From positions 2,294,001 through 2,358,000 of the forward strand of contig OU964932.1 in NCBI GenBank assembly GCA_918807975.1: a stretch of 64,000 nt of DNA. Reading direction: 5' to 3'. Below the pieces are notes generated by a model, which was not told the origin of the DNA, made no database searches, and worked only from the letters and a program-made list of their open reading frames with translations. Shown here piece after piece: positions 12,841 to 24,800 of this stretch; position 1 is the first letter of the stretch, and each line of letters begins with the position of its first letter. The position numbers and the translations under genes were made by a program. Source of the DNA: Aplidium turbinatum. Lineage: Eukaryota; Chordata; Ascidiacea; Aplousobranchia; Polyclinidae.

Positions 12841-13252
12841 AACTTTTTATACAATTCTGAAACTTGGACAGTGTCACAAAAACAGTGAGAATGGATCGAT
12901 GCCTTCGACCTGTGGTCATACAGGCAAATGTTTAAATTTCATGGAAACAAAAGATCACTAACGATGAAATATTAGCTATATTTAATTCAAACAAAATTCT
13001 ATTACAAATAGTCAAAAGAAGCAAAAATTAAATATATTTCGGACACAGTGCGGTAAAACTCTTCATAAAGATCATTTGATCTAAAAGAAGAGAAATCAAA
13101 CGGTAAAAAGAAGCACATGCAGACCAAGAATGATAAGGACAATAAACATCCTCAAATGGACAAAACTGGATTATGAAAGTGCAGTACGAACATGCTCATA
13201 ATCAAGAACAATCTCGTATTCTCAATACGAGGAAGGAACATAATGATGATGA
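12841..13252 (+). mobile_element. RTE-clade LINE, 5'-truncated, decayed 3' end
   Basis: In mixed frames this matches the C-terminus of the RTE-type LINE at 59020-62675: the words TTATACAATTCTGAAACTTG, then 'TTTGAGCTCTGGACATACAGG'-like sequence, KRRKLKYFGH-like and GRPRMI-like segments occur in the same order. It ends GAGGAAGGAACATAATGATGATG, matching the EEGTK stop and ATG-repeat tail of the other copy. There is no continuous frame, so it is an old dead copy of the same family. Nothing of the RT domain is present. Confidence 0.8.
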
Positions 13253-13845
13253 TTCTTTTTTTTTAATGGTTTGTGAAATGAGCTTTGTAGCTTGTTAAGG
13301 CTACGAAGTTTGGTTAGATAAATTGTTTGGCCGCTTTTGTTTCTAAATTTCCGAGCCGGTTTAGTTTGCTAATCCGTCCTTGGGTTTGATCCTTTTTTTT
13401 GCAAATGTCGCAAGTCTCGGATTTCAGACGTTGCCAAAGCAGGGCATGCGAAACTGAGAGAAGTGAGTTAAACTAAAATGTTGCAAAATTTTCTTTTAAT
13501 TTCTACACTGAATTCCATTTTAAACTATTTGAAACATAGATCAATCCTTGCATGTAAAAACTATACATACCAAACCAATACATGATAGTGATATCACTAA
13601 ATACAAGAAGAATTTGCAAAATACCTTATGGTGCTGGTTTGATGTTAGGATTCCGTTATAATACGTCGTGTGTTGATGATTGTACCGTCTCGCATCAGAG
13701 ATAGGCAGCTCCCGCTTCAACAAGACGCTTTCTAGTTTACACACACTCACCCAACATTTCATAAAGGCAGGCAACCGTGAGTTGTTACATGCATAAAAAC
13801 GTGAGCTGTGTGTTGTGTAACGTAAATACTGCATCTCAACAGTGA

Positions 13846-13908
13846 ACACATGAGCTATATGTACAGTATATATGGACACATGAGCTATATGTACAGATTA
13901 TATTTGAA
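13846..13908. repeat. short repeat (ACATGAGCTATATGTACAG), copy 1
   Basis: The word ACATGAGCTATATGTACAG occurs twice here, about 30 bases apart and linked by TATATATGGAC. The same pair recurs at 14052-14106, about 200 bases away. It looks like a duplicated short palindromic motif, perhaps the edge of a small element; no terminal repeats could be set. Confidence 0.6.
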
Positions 13909-14051
13909 TAAGGACCTTCTGATGATCTTCCTTTAGGTGAAACAGGCTGTCAAGGGTTTAGATAGTAATAACTATATTTGATTTAATTCGCTCTGCTTTG
14001 CTTTTTGCTTGGCATTGAGCACTTTTTGTAGTATTAATAGCTTTCATTGTT

Positions 14052-14106
14052 TGAGCTATATGTACAGTATATATAGACACATGAGCTATATATACCTGTG
14101 TACAGT
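14052..14106. repeat. short repeat (GAGCTATATGTACAG), copy 2
   Basis: Second occurrence of the motif pair at 13846-13908, with TATATATAGACACATGAGC between the two units. Direct orientation relative to copy 1. Confidence 0.6.
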
Positions 14107-14447
14107 GACAGGGTAATATCTTGTCTCAACATTTTCTTGTTGGTCAAGTTGCTTGAATTGCTGAGAACGTCACAACGTGCTGGATAATCATTAACATTGA
14201 GAACAAACTCAAATATTCAACAGACTAACCACCAAAGTTTTCTACTCTCCTGCTATACAACGTGGCGTTGCGTTGAATCAACAAGCCGTCTATGGCTTAT
14301 TGCGCAGACCACTGTGGACTACTGCAATATTTGCTTTGCAAAACTATTTTGTAGTCGGGCGCCTATCGCTGATGTTGATGTAGTGTTACGTGACATCACA
14401 GCGACGAGATGGTGGCGACAAAAGCCTCAGAGATTCAGTTGATTGAA

Positions 14448-14693
14448 AGAAACTCGAAAGATTTACAAATTTAATAAACATCATCGCCCCAGGCACAGAC
14501 GACCATGAGAGCGCCCTGCGAAGATTGTTCCACGAAAAGGAACGAGACGTACAAGTTGATCTGAATACTGAATTGCGAGTTAATTACAACCGACGTTTAT
14601 TTCTTAACGTTTTCGCAAAACGTTGTGCGGCAAGTGCCTGGTCAGGCAATGATAGCAGTGTTAATGTAGAAAGCTCAGGCAAGAGGGCAAGGT
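14448..14693 (+). CDS. unrecognised exon-like open frame, 82 codons
   Basis: An open frame reading KKLERFTNLINIIAPG... HESALRRLFHEKERDVQ ... YNRRLFLNVFAKRC and ending SSGKRAR with a TGA. The composition (charged, amphipathic, balanced codons) is more protein-like than the surrounding frames, and an AATAAA lies 13 bases after the stop (about 14707), which fits a terminal exon on the + strand. It has no plausible ATG of its own, and a stop closes it upstream, so if real it needs a splice acceptor near 14440. I do not recognise the sequence. It may be the last exon of a small gene or a decayed transposon ORF. Confidence 0.3.
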
Positions 14694-15577
14694 GAAAAAT
14701 TGTGCAAAATAAATTGTTTTCATCAATAATTATTCAATACATAAGTTGAGTCTTGAACTTCGTGGACGTGCCAGCTTTATCATTACCAAGTTAACATGAG
14801 GATTTTATAATTTTTGCAAACCGCTATCGTTTGGTCGTTGTCGTTCGTATGAAACAGAAAGTCTGCGATCAGCTAAATGAAAGGACTTGGAGCCAATTTA
14901 CCGTCAGATCATCCAGTTTGTGGAGGCCTGTTATTCCGTTGGCAGAGAAGTCTTGTTTTGAAAGTCATCAGTTCAGTAACCGAGTGGTTTCGCCTAGGGA
15001 CGGTACATTACGGGACGCGCAACTCCGTTGTTCCTTCAACATTAGAAGGGTCAATTGCCAATTTGACATTTTTTTACGCTTTACTGCAGGCTTGCTTTCA
15101 ACTAAAAACCTTAAAGTACTTTAAAACCAACTTAAGTCTTCTTATATAACCGATTAAAAGTAAAATATTTTGTACATTAGAAAAAAACGTAACCCTTCTA
15201 GTGTTGCGGATAAGCCTAAAGCGGATGAAGTTTCGCATCCCTATGATCTACAACCCCTAGTTTCGCCTTCGGCTCTAGTGCTGGTAGATCTGAGATCGAT
15301 TCCAGGTCGGGTCATACCGAAGACTTTGAAAACGGTATTGATTGTGATCTTTCTTGCATAATGCAGTGAGAATTGTGTCAGGTAATAATGTGGTGACATC
15401 GCAAACCTGATAAAAAATTAAAAATGAGCCATGCCGCTAAAAGACCTTAGTTGTTGACTTGTTGTGAAGCGACAATGAATCAACCATAACATTATTAATT
15501 AACAAGTGGTACACAAGGAGCCTGAAACACCACATGGACTTTGCTCAGAAGCGTTAATGTAATTGATTGGAGTTTTG

Positions 15578-15605
15578 TTGACATTTCTGTTTCAGTTATT
15601 TACAG
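15578..15605 (+). promoter_or_regulatory. candidate 5' splice-leader or 5' UTR acceptor upstream of the AFAP1-like ATG
   Basis: A pyrimidine-rich acceptor (TTTCTGTTTCAGTTATTTACAG) ends at 15605, 75 bases before the ATG at 15681, with no in-frame ATG between. It could be the acceptor of an upstream non-coding exon. If the organism is a tunicate, it could instead be a spliced-leader trans-splicing site, which tunicates are known to use. Inference only. Confidence 0.3.
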
Positions 15606-15680
15606 GCCTAGATTTTAAGCAAGATAATTGCAATGTGGTAACTACACTTCCAAAAAGCGAAAACTTTTTATCTTTGTAAA

Positions 15681-15834
15681 ATGGCTAGCCTACAACTATT
15701 GCAACGAATTGAAGTGTTCTTGCAAAAAGACTTAAAAAATGAAAGATTGTCTGCTCAAAACTCTGTCAAAAGAAACGAGCTATTGGAAAGCCTAAAGAAA
15801 GCTATCAGTGCCGAAGTTGAATGCCAAAAGCTGG
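15681..15834 (+). CDS. AFAP1L: AFAP1-like exon 1, initiator Met
   Basis: ATG at 15681, then 51 codons to a strong donor (CTGG|GTAAGT). The predicted amphipathic helix MASLQLLQRIEVFLQKDLKN matches the start of vertebrate AFAP1 (ELIVELRLFLELLDHEYL). Upstream frames are closed and this is the first ATG of the reading frame, which supports the start. Confidence 0.88.
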
Positions 15835-18800
15835 GTAAGTCAACGTTAAGGCAAGACACCTCGACTTTCCTACCACTGCATTGTTCAAGATTGAAAACAA
15901 CCATTGCCACTTTTAAATAAAGTGGATATCGATTTGTTTATTTGATAACTTCAGCCAAATAGATCCTTGCACTCCAGTTAAAGAAGATAGTTAGTGCTCG
16001 GTAGCAAGGGGATGTCAGGGTATCCTTTAGTTGCCAGACACTTGAAAGATTTCGGGGCCCCTGAAAGCATATCAATCCCTGGTCCAAAAGTACCCATAAG
16101 AACTCTATTTAAGGATGTTGGATCTCTATACTATGATTAGAAGGTACGACCTCTACTGCATACATGCCCCTGTTAAACTTCCACATCTTCCTAACGTACA
16201 TTGAACAACGCAAACCGACAACAAGTTGCCAAGCAAAGGGCCCACAACATAATGATCTGGGTTGCTTTCTTCAGCATCACATAATAATTGGCTAAAAAAT
16301 TCCCAAGCGATCGTTGAAGACCACTTGCTTTCGTCATCATCAGCTAAATTGTTCTTTCTCAGCAGCCGAGTGCAGCAAGAATTGACAGCGAATAGACACG
16401 TGTTTCGCCCATGAGGCTGGGCTCATCAGTATCGCACCACTAATTCATACCACATAGTTCTCAACCGCTGCTTTTGTCAGTCAATTGAATCCTTACTTTT
16501 GTGGAAAGAAAACAACTAAACTAACTGTCGCCAAGGATATGCACTCATGAAAAGGAGCGATCATCCTGGAGTCAGCACTACCTTACTAATGACAATAGAA
16601 CAGCGAGCATTGTGTTTCGCTAAGCATGCCAGTGTCGCCTCCACAGTCCACACTAGCCATCAAGACTTTTCTAAAAACATGTGTTTCTCGGCAGTCGAGT
16701 GTAGCAAGAATTGATTGTGTTGTTATGTTTTGATGAGATTTCTAAGCAAATTGTCCGCCCCGTTAGCTCAGTGGTTACGCGCCTGGCTCAAGATCACGCG
16801 GCGCAAGTTTGACTCTCGGGGTGTGCGCTTGAGCAACGCATTTCAAGACTGCTCTCCATTCAGCGGCACCTAGTGGATGGAATAATTTCTCGGCAACAAC
16901 ACTTCAACAATCGGAAACTTCACTCTGCCAACCTCGGTAACCGGCCCTGCGTCAAAAGCCTCTACAAGTATGCAAAACTACCAGGAATATCAAGGCTTTG
17001 TCAGTCCGAGGATAAAGATTCAAAACAAACCAACCAATTGTATAAAAAGTTCGATGCTTGACTCCTTGAATTTGAAACGATTGACTTGTTGAATACAGTA
17101 CAACTGTCGTATTTATGTCGCTTTTTATGCAGATGATTTTTTGAGCCAAGAGCGCAGGAGATCTCACACGGGTGACTACAATCGCAACAACATACCCCTG
17201 CCAAAGGTACCACGTTGATGTGTGATAATATTTGGGAAACCACCTTGCGAAACAATCCATCCGTATTTAAAACTTTCTTCACTTAGTACACTGGAATATT
17301 GATATTAACAATAAAGGAATATTAATAATAATCAATATTGAAATGTTTATGATGAGGATAAATTTACTGTTCATCAAATCACGCTCCATCAAATGTTCAC
17401 TTTGTCAAGAGATTCTCATCTGCGTGTAAACGTGTGTGCTGTTTGTCTTTTGAGTATGCCGTTTGAACAAATATAAAATTTCAAATAAAGTTGCACTTTG
17501 ACCATAAAAGCTCTCACTGTTCATTCATGAATCTTTGTCCGGTTTGAGGCGTTAAAGGTTTGCGCATTCTAGTCACCGTCAAATCTCTTGGTTCACTAAT
17601 CTGTTCCATTTGACCAATATCTAATAATTTGGTCTCCTGTATTTACAATTACATACTTTTAACATTGCATAAATACATAAACTGGGAAAGTTATCTTGTG
17701 CAGAAAAATGTAACAGCTTTACAAGATAATATCAAGCCATCTTATTCTTCTTAGATTTAGAAAAAATTTTGTTTAGTGCAATTTGTTTGGTTTAGAAAAT
17801 TTTCCTAAACCAAGCAGCAAGAAATTTAATTACTCTTCATGTTCTAACCATCTTGTTAGGGTTGATGTTGATGTTGAAGAATAAGCTTATCAATTAGCTA
17901 TAAAATAATGTTTTGCAAACTTGAACTGCATAATTGTGACACCACCTTAAGCTATAATTTTAAAATTTTAAGTTAAGTAGTTTTCAAAGTCATGCCTTCA
18001 GCTATTTCAATTTTTTCCACAAAGTTTCCTTTCAGCACGATTAACAATAATTTAGATGCACAATTACATTAATAATGTCATAGAGTAATGACGCCATAAA
18101 GTAACACCCATTGATGTTCCTCCATAGACACCAGTGACATCACCTATCATAAGCGAAGAAGGAAACAATTCGATGATTCAAGAGGAAGAAGTGAGTATTC
18201 CCCATGGGGTTGTTCAAATCGCTATAACATTTATGACGTCATGAGGTTGACGTGCCTTGTAAATTTTCACTTAGTTTATTAAAGCAACCACAAAGAAAAC
18301 TGTACAATACTATTTCTCTCCTCATAATAATGGATTCCTCTTGTATAAAAACTTGTTTCGCCAAATTTTGAAACAAAAGTCATTGGATAAATTGTCGCTC
18401 AATATTATTGTTTGGTGTGACGCTAAATACATGTTAGACCAAGGTGGTCCAAGACTGCGAGCATGGAGGGCTGCATAAAGATTTGAGGAAAATGCCAGGA
18501 TTTGGACCACCCTGTGTTAGACTATAAAGTTTACCCCAATATATTTTCATTTAACCATTCTTGATAACGTTGTAATGTTGCATTGGTGAGTTGTGTGGTA
18601 CCATCTTGAAGCTGGGCCTGCCAATATAAGACGGCTATGGACTTATGTAAGGGGGTTACATTTGGGACAGTTTGGTAGAGTTGTTATTGTTCAAAGTATT
18701 GGGTTATTTCATCATGAGGGAAAAGGGTTTTGTCAAAAACGTTCGAGTTTAATATGTTATGTCATTTTGTTAGTTTCTTGTATTGTTTTTGAATAATATC

Positions 18801-21800
18801 ATTCAATCCAATTAGGCCTAAAATTGCTGTTTATTATTATCTGTCCAGCCATGATATTATTTGCGGATCCTCATCAATTCGGTTCAGTTTATTTTTATTA
18901 TCACAGCGAAAACGATACATAACAACAAAGTCAAATTTGCACGGCTGCCACTTTTAAAAAAACTTTTCGATTGAGAAGAAAAGAATCGAAAAATAAAAAC
19001 ATGAATTTTGGAAATCAAAAATCAAAATCATGTTTTCAAGATTGTAAGAATGAGATGAATAAACAGTTGGTATTAGATTGACCCAGTGCGTTGGTGACTT
19101 GGCTTGTGCACGAGTTTCTTTGTTCCACATAAAAAATAAAAAAAAAACAGAGCCAATCTGGAGTAGGCTACAAAGTTTTTATTGACCAGATCTGTTGCGT
19201 TTGCTAGTGTAGCTAAGTAGGCCTATAAAGTTACTGCCTTTGTGACTTGTTGGTAACGATTGTGTAGAGGAACATTTTAGTGTTCCAGTGATCTAACTCA
19301 TCGTGATCTGCAGTTGTGCACCAACCTTGTTGTTTCGATGAATCATTGTTTCGAAGAGTTGTTGGGTCACAATATCATACAAACGCTTCATTTAACTGAT
19401 AATTTGCCTTGTTCAAACTTTCGTAGCTTTGTACCCTAATTCATGTATTTGTTGGCTCATGGTTGACAGCAGTAATTCATACACCATGAGAAGTAATGAT
19501 AATCTCACTACTTATGTTTTTCAGCTCTACATGGACTTGAGCGAGCAGGAACCTTTGTCAGGTCTCACATCACCAAAACAGAGTATGAAAGATTTGTTAT
19601 GAAACACCTGCTGATTGCTTATTAAGTTCACTTGCTGATTGCTTATTAAGTTCACTTGCTGATTGCTTATTAAGTCCACTTGCTGATTGCTTATTAAGTT
19701 CACTTGCTGATTGCTTATTAAGTTCACTTGCTGATTGCTTATTAAGTCCACTTGCTGATTGCTTATTAAGTCCACTTGCTAATTGCTTATTAAGTCCACT
19801 TGCTGATTGCTTATTAAGTTCACTTGCTGATTGCTTATTAAGTCCACTTGCTGATTGCTTATTAAGTCCACTTGCTGATTGCTTATTAAGTCCACTTGCT
19901 AATTGCTTATTAAGTCCACTTGCTGATTGCTTATTAAGTTCACTTGCTGATTGCTTATTAAGTCCATCTCGGGAGAGGTCCATTTTGAACTTATTAAGCG
20001 GTTAGCTTATGAATCAAATGACACATTTTCGCTTTACGTAAACATAAGTGGGCATCTGTTTGGGGCTAAAACTTTCTAAGTCTGTGACAACTCCCATCTC
20101 ATGGTTGCACTGCCAAGCAGTTTCATTTGTTCAGGTAAAAGGATATTTACGTCAGAGTAAAAACATTAACAGTGAGTTTCCTACAACTGGGTTTGGCTAC
20201 TAAATAAACTTTTGAACTTGAGAAAGCGGCAAACTACTTCAGATCAGCAACGAAGTGTGAAGCAATAGAATGAAACGCAGAAGTGTGCAAACTTCGATAC
20301 TTTTGCACAAAATGTCAAGCAAATTTGTTTAAAAATGAGCTTGTTACAACAAGCTTTGGATTTATTGGGAGGAGTAGTGGAGTAATTGTGAATTGGACCA
20401 AGTTAGGTAAACAAGTTGGTAGGCTGAGCAATGTAGGGTGATGACTAAATTTTTTTTTTTGAGGAAATCGAAAACGCCTGCTATGGGAAACGATGAACTT
20501 TTTTATGTGTACCAAGAATGTGAAATTTTTTTTTGAAAATTTTCAAAAACCTCCCCCACCAATTGATATTTCTGACGTCACCTAAGTACATTTTCTCCTT
20601 TTTTACTCCTCATACATTGTTTAAACTTGTTACAGACTCCTTAATACCATACTAAAAAGGTGGTCCACAGTATGGTGCAGATTTAAAAAAAAAAAATGTC
20701 GAAGAAAGTCACGGGGTCCAGAGATTTTACCCTTTTTGTCATTATTTTTCGCAACAGCGCCTCTAGCGGAAATTTTTTAATTAGTGTAACTTCAAGAATT
20801 CTTAAGCAATTTCGACAAATTTTCTTGTCAGATGGTTTATTTTTGATACTGGGTGACTTGGTAGTTTGTTAGTTGTTACATTTTTACCACTAGATGGCAG
20901 TAATTTGTTTTTTTTAGTGTAAAACTTGCAAAATCTTCAAATGGACTGCATGATACCCAAATTTATCGTATATTTCCAAGTTCTTTTGCAATGTTTCAAT
21001 ATAATCAGTAAAAATTACTCTACTTATTTTCCTTATGTACTACACATGACTCACAATCAGTTACTTAGTAATATGAATGGCAAATTGTATTATTGTGACA
21101 AAATCATTTAGATGCAGTACAGGCGCACAAAGTATTAATACACCCAATACTTTGTCCTTATCAGCTTCACAATTTGTTGCATGCAACAAATTTCACACTC
21201 AAATATTTTTCTTTGGTGCACTTCTTATGGAGTTCTTCCATCAGCTTAACAGCTCTTTCAGCAATCATATTCGAACGAGGGATGTCGAGAACAGAGGAAT
21301 CCTGGTTCCAATGTGTTTTCAAGCATTTCAGTGCACCGTCACACTTAACATAAAACATATTTGTTAAAGCCTAATTTACTGTTGGTATTGGTAGTCCGGT
21401 ATAACCTTGAACTATTTCATAAATATTGTTTTGGCTATTCAAGAGTACAAATTTGATGAGGATGATGCTTTTATGATATAAATAGTACCGGTACCATAAA
21501 GTTACTTCAAAATATCACGGTTCACTATGGTTAAACACTAGTTTTACTGACTTTGATTTCTTCAACAGCCAATAACAATTTTGGGTATGCTTCCTCTGAG
21601 TATCTTTAGTCAGAAAACCATTGCTCTTGCCATCCATTAGCAATAAAGTGACATAAGATTTCTAATTTTCCTCTCCATTGCGGGATCAAGAAGTATGCAA
21701 TTAAAGTATAAATTGCTCGTGAATTCCATCTAGCATTGTGCAAAGAAGGTAGTTTTCTCCATTTTATTTGAGGAAAAACATGATGCAACTGTAAAATTAT

Positions 21801-24800
21801 GAATTTTAAATTGATTTATTAGAAGATGTACCTTTGGTAATCTTACAGCACAGCATGTTAAAATTTTAGCTCACCTTATAAAATTGAAAAGAACGACACA
21901 GCTCATATAAGAATTTGAAGTCATCTCTCCAACCAGGATTTTCATTGATGTTGACACAAACTTCTCCACTGTAATATCTCTGCAATTCTTCATATCTTTC
22001 GGAGATATCATCAATAAACTTGTAACTCAGAGTTGGTTTGGTGGAATGTTTGCTGACAAAGAAATCCAAGACATGCTTCAGAATTCTGTCCAAAATATGG
22101 TGTTGACAACCAATATATTGTGGTCGATCCAGTCCCATCTCAACCATTTTTGTTTGTAATTTCACCACTATACCATTTAGTCGACCAGTATTCACAGCGG
22201 TTGTGTCACAAATAATCATTTTGATACTGGACCAGGCTTCATATTCATTCAAAATTCGTTCCAATTCATTATAAATATCTTGAGCAGATCCACTTTTGCA
22301 CTTTAGTATTCCAAGTTTGACCTCATTTGTTTCTCTTTGGAGGCAAACCACCTGAAACTCCTCCCCAGACAACCTTTTTCCATCAAAATGGAAACAGTAA
22401 TATTTTCCTTCTTTCAACAGCCACTATATTTTATCCTTTTCGTTGTTTCCAGCTCTTATAACACTACGTCCACACGCCAGACTGCGATGGAGTAGGGAGA
22501 GTACCCCCTTCTTCATTCAGAGTGGAGCACACACCCGATGTTTTGTGCATGGACAAAGAATGGCGAACCACCATTTTTGTTGCTGACAATGTTGACGATC
22601 TCATCTTCTTTTCAAACCCATCTTCTGATATTGTGCTCTCGAAATAACTGGAGGCCCTGTCACTTTCAGAATCGCCATCTTTGCTGGACTCATGATATGC
22701 AATCCAAAACAACCAGTTAAGCACCCCCAACTCCAAAACCCAATACCGGTAACTAAAAAACTAACCCGATAACTAGGCTAACTTGAACTCAATTGCATGA
22801 TAAATTGCATGATATAGGCCCATTAAATAAACAAGGCTACACTTTCAAGATTTTATGTACAGTACAACAAGCTGCTAATAATTAATAGATCAAATGATTT
22901 CAATTATTTTTTTAAATTATTAGCAACTTCCAATGCTATTAAAAACTCTTGTCTGGTCTAGCTTTATAGGCTATCAGTTCAGATATAAAGCACTAGTGCC
23001 CTCTAGTGACAAAAATATATCAAAATAAAGTAACAATAAACCTCCTCAGCATTCAAAATGAGCTTATTGACAAAAAAATTTATCGAAATCGCTTAAGAAT
23101 TCTTGAAGTTACACTAATTAAAAATTTTCCGCTAGAGGCGCTGTTGCGAAAAATAATGACAAAAAGGGTAAAATCTCAGAACCCCCTTGACTTTTTTTGG
23201 CAATTTTTTTTTCAAAATCTTCACTATACTGTGGACCACCTTTTTAGTATGGTAAGGAGTCTGTAACAAGTTTAAACAATGTATGAGGAGTAAAAAAGGA
23301 GAAAAATGTACCCAAGTGACGTCAGAAATATCAATTGGTGGGGGAGGTTTTTGAAAATTTTCAAAAAAAAATTTCACATTCTTGATACACATAAAAAAGT
23401 TCATCGATTCCCATAGCAGGCAAAAAAATTTTTTTTTAGTCATCACCCTAATTGAGCATCCGTGGGTGAAAGTAAGCTTATTAATTAATAAGCATAATTT
23501 TAATGCGTTATTCCATACCCTGCATAAACCCCGGAGTGTAGGCAATAGAGCTAGACAGATTTTTCTCCTAAAATGATTTAAAAAACAGTGCACAGTCCCT
23601 ATGCAACCCCGTGCTTACAGTTAAATTACTTTCATTCCATTCTGCAACACATTCTTTTACTTCGGTTAAATGTAATGTTCATGGGATAGCTGACAAGAAC
23701 TATTCTGTTAGAAAATCAATGTTCGCGTCAGCCACACATCATAGCATGAGAGCAGTTTCACAGATATCCTCAGTCCTCACTAGCCTCCTGATGAGTGGCT
23801 AACGTGGCAGATGAGGGACCGGAAATTGAACTCAAGTCTGCAGCATAGAAAACGATCGTGACAAGCAAGATAACGCGATGATCAGCATCGCCTTCTCTCT
23901 CACACACAACGCTTTGTCGTCTTCCTTAACCCAACAACAAGCTTCACCGCTACTGTCTTGGATTGTGCAGGTGAAGGAAGTGGATCCGGGTACGAATCCT
24001 ACGCATCAGATGAAGACACCAACGCAAGGTGAGAGAGAAACTACCAGCGTGATTATTGACATCGGAGTTATTGGAGCAATTTTGCTTACTTTAAATCAAA
24101 AAACTTTGCAACTTCCATTTCAAAGTATGTTACTTAATCGTCCAAAGTTACCGGGTTGAAGAATGTCTGATGTTTCCAACGAGGCATACATTTTAAAAGT
24201 CTCCGTTCATGTTCTTCTCCACATCATTCATCATATCCCATCACAAAATTTAATCCATGTGCGGAATTTCCGAAATAGATTTAGTTATATAGTGGCGATA
24301 TGTCCGACGTGAAAGGAAGTAATCATTTTGTTTTCACATACTTCCGAGCTCAGCTTGAGATTTAGGGGCCCAAAATTACTTTAAATTTATCTTGTAATCT
24401 AATTGAATTGTGTCATAAAGGACAAAAGCAGAGAAAGAAGAAGAATCCATTACGAAATATTACGTAGGCACTAACTGTGACGTATGGAGCCAAATTTTTC
24501 TTGAAAACAAAACTTTTCTAAGTGGGAAGAAATGGCTTAAAAAAGTTGGAATCGTCAAAGGAAACCACCTTCAGGTAAAGGCTCAGATATTTGTTGACCT
24601 AACCATAAAGCATTCGTTTGCTTTAGCCTGTGTGGTTTTCTATGTGAATATAGTTTTATGTTGTGAGCAGAAACGACGAATTACGTCACGAAATCAGCCG
24701 TGCTATCGTCACTATAGTTTTGTCACATACAAATACTTCCGGCACTTCAGACAACATTTCCTATAAAAGCTCTTATAAAATTTTCACAAAACGACTGTTT

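Noticed and set aside
14831-15149. Two overlapping 90-97-codon frames upstream of the AFAP1-like gene
   Set aside because: Two different frames are open over the same bases with no recognisable protein, splice sites or start context.
16756-16830. A functional tRNA gene
   Set aside because: Box A and a weak box B are present, but the acceptor stem does not close and the anticodon arm is unclear; it fits a SINE head.
19597-19983. A 128-codon minus-strand frame of LNKQSASG octapeptide repeats
   Set aside because: It is the translation of the 24-bp minisatellite; a second minus frame is also open, and there is no splice or start context.
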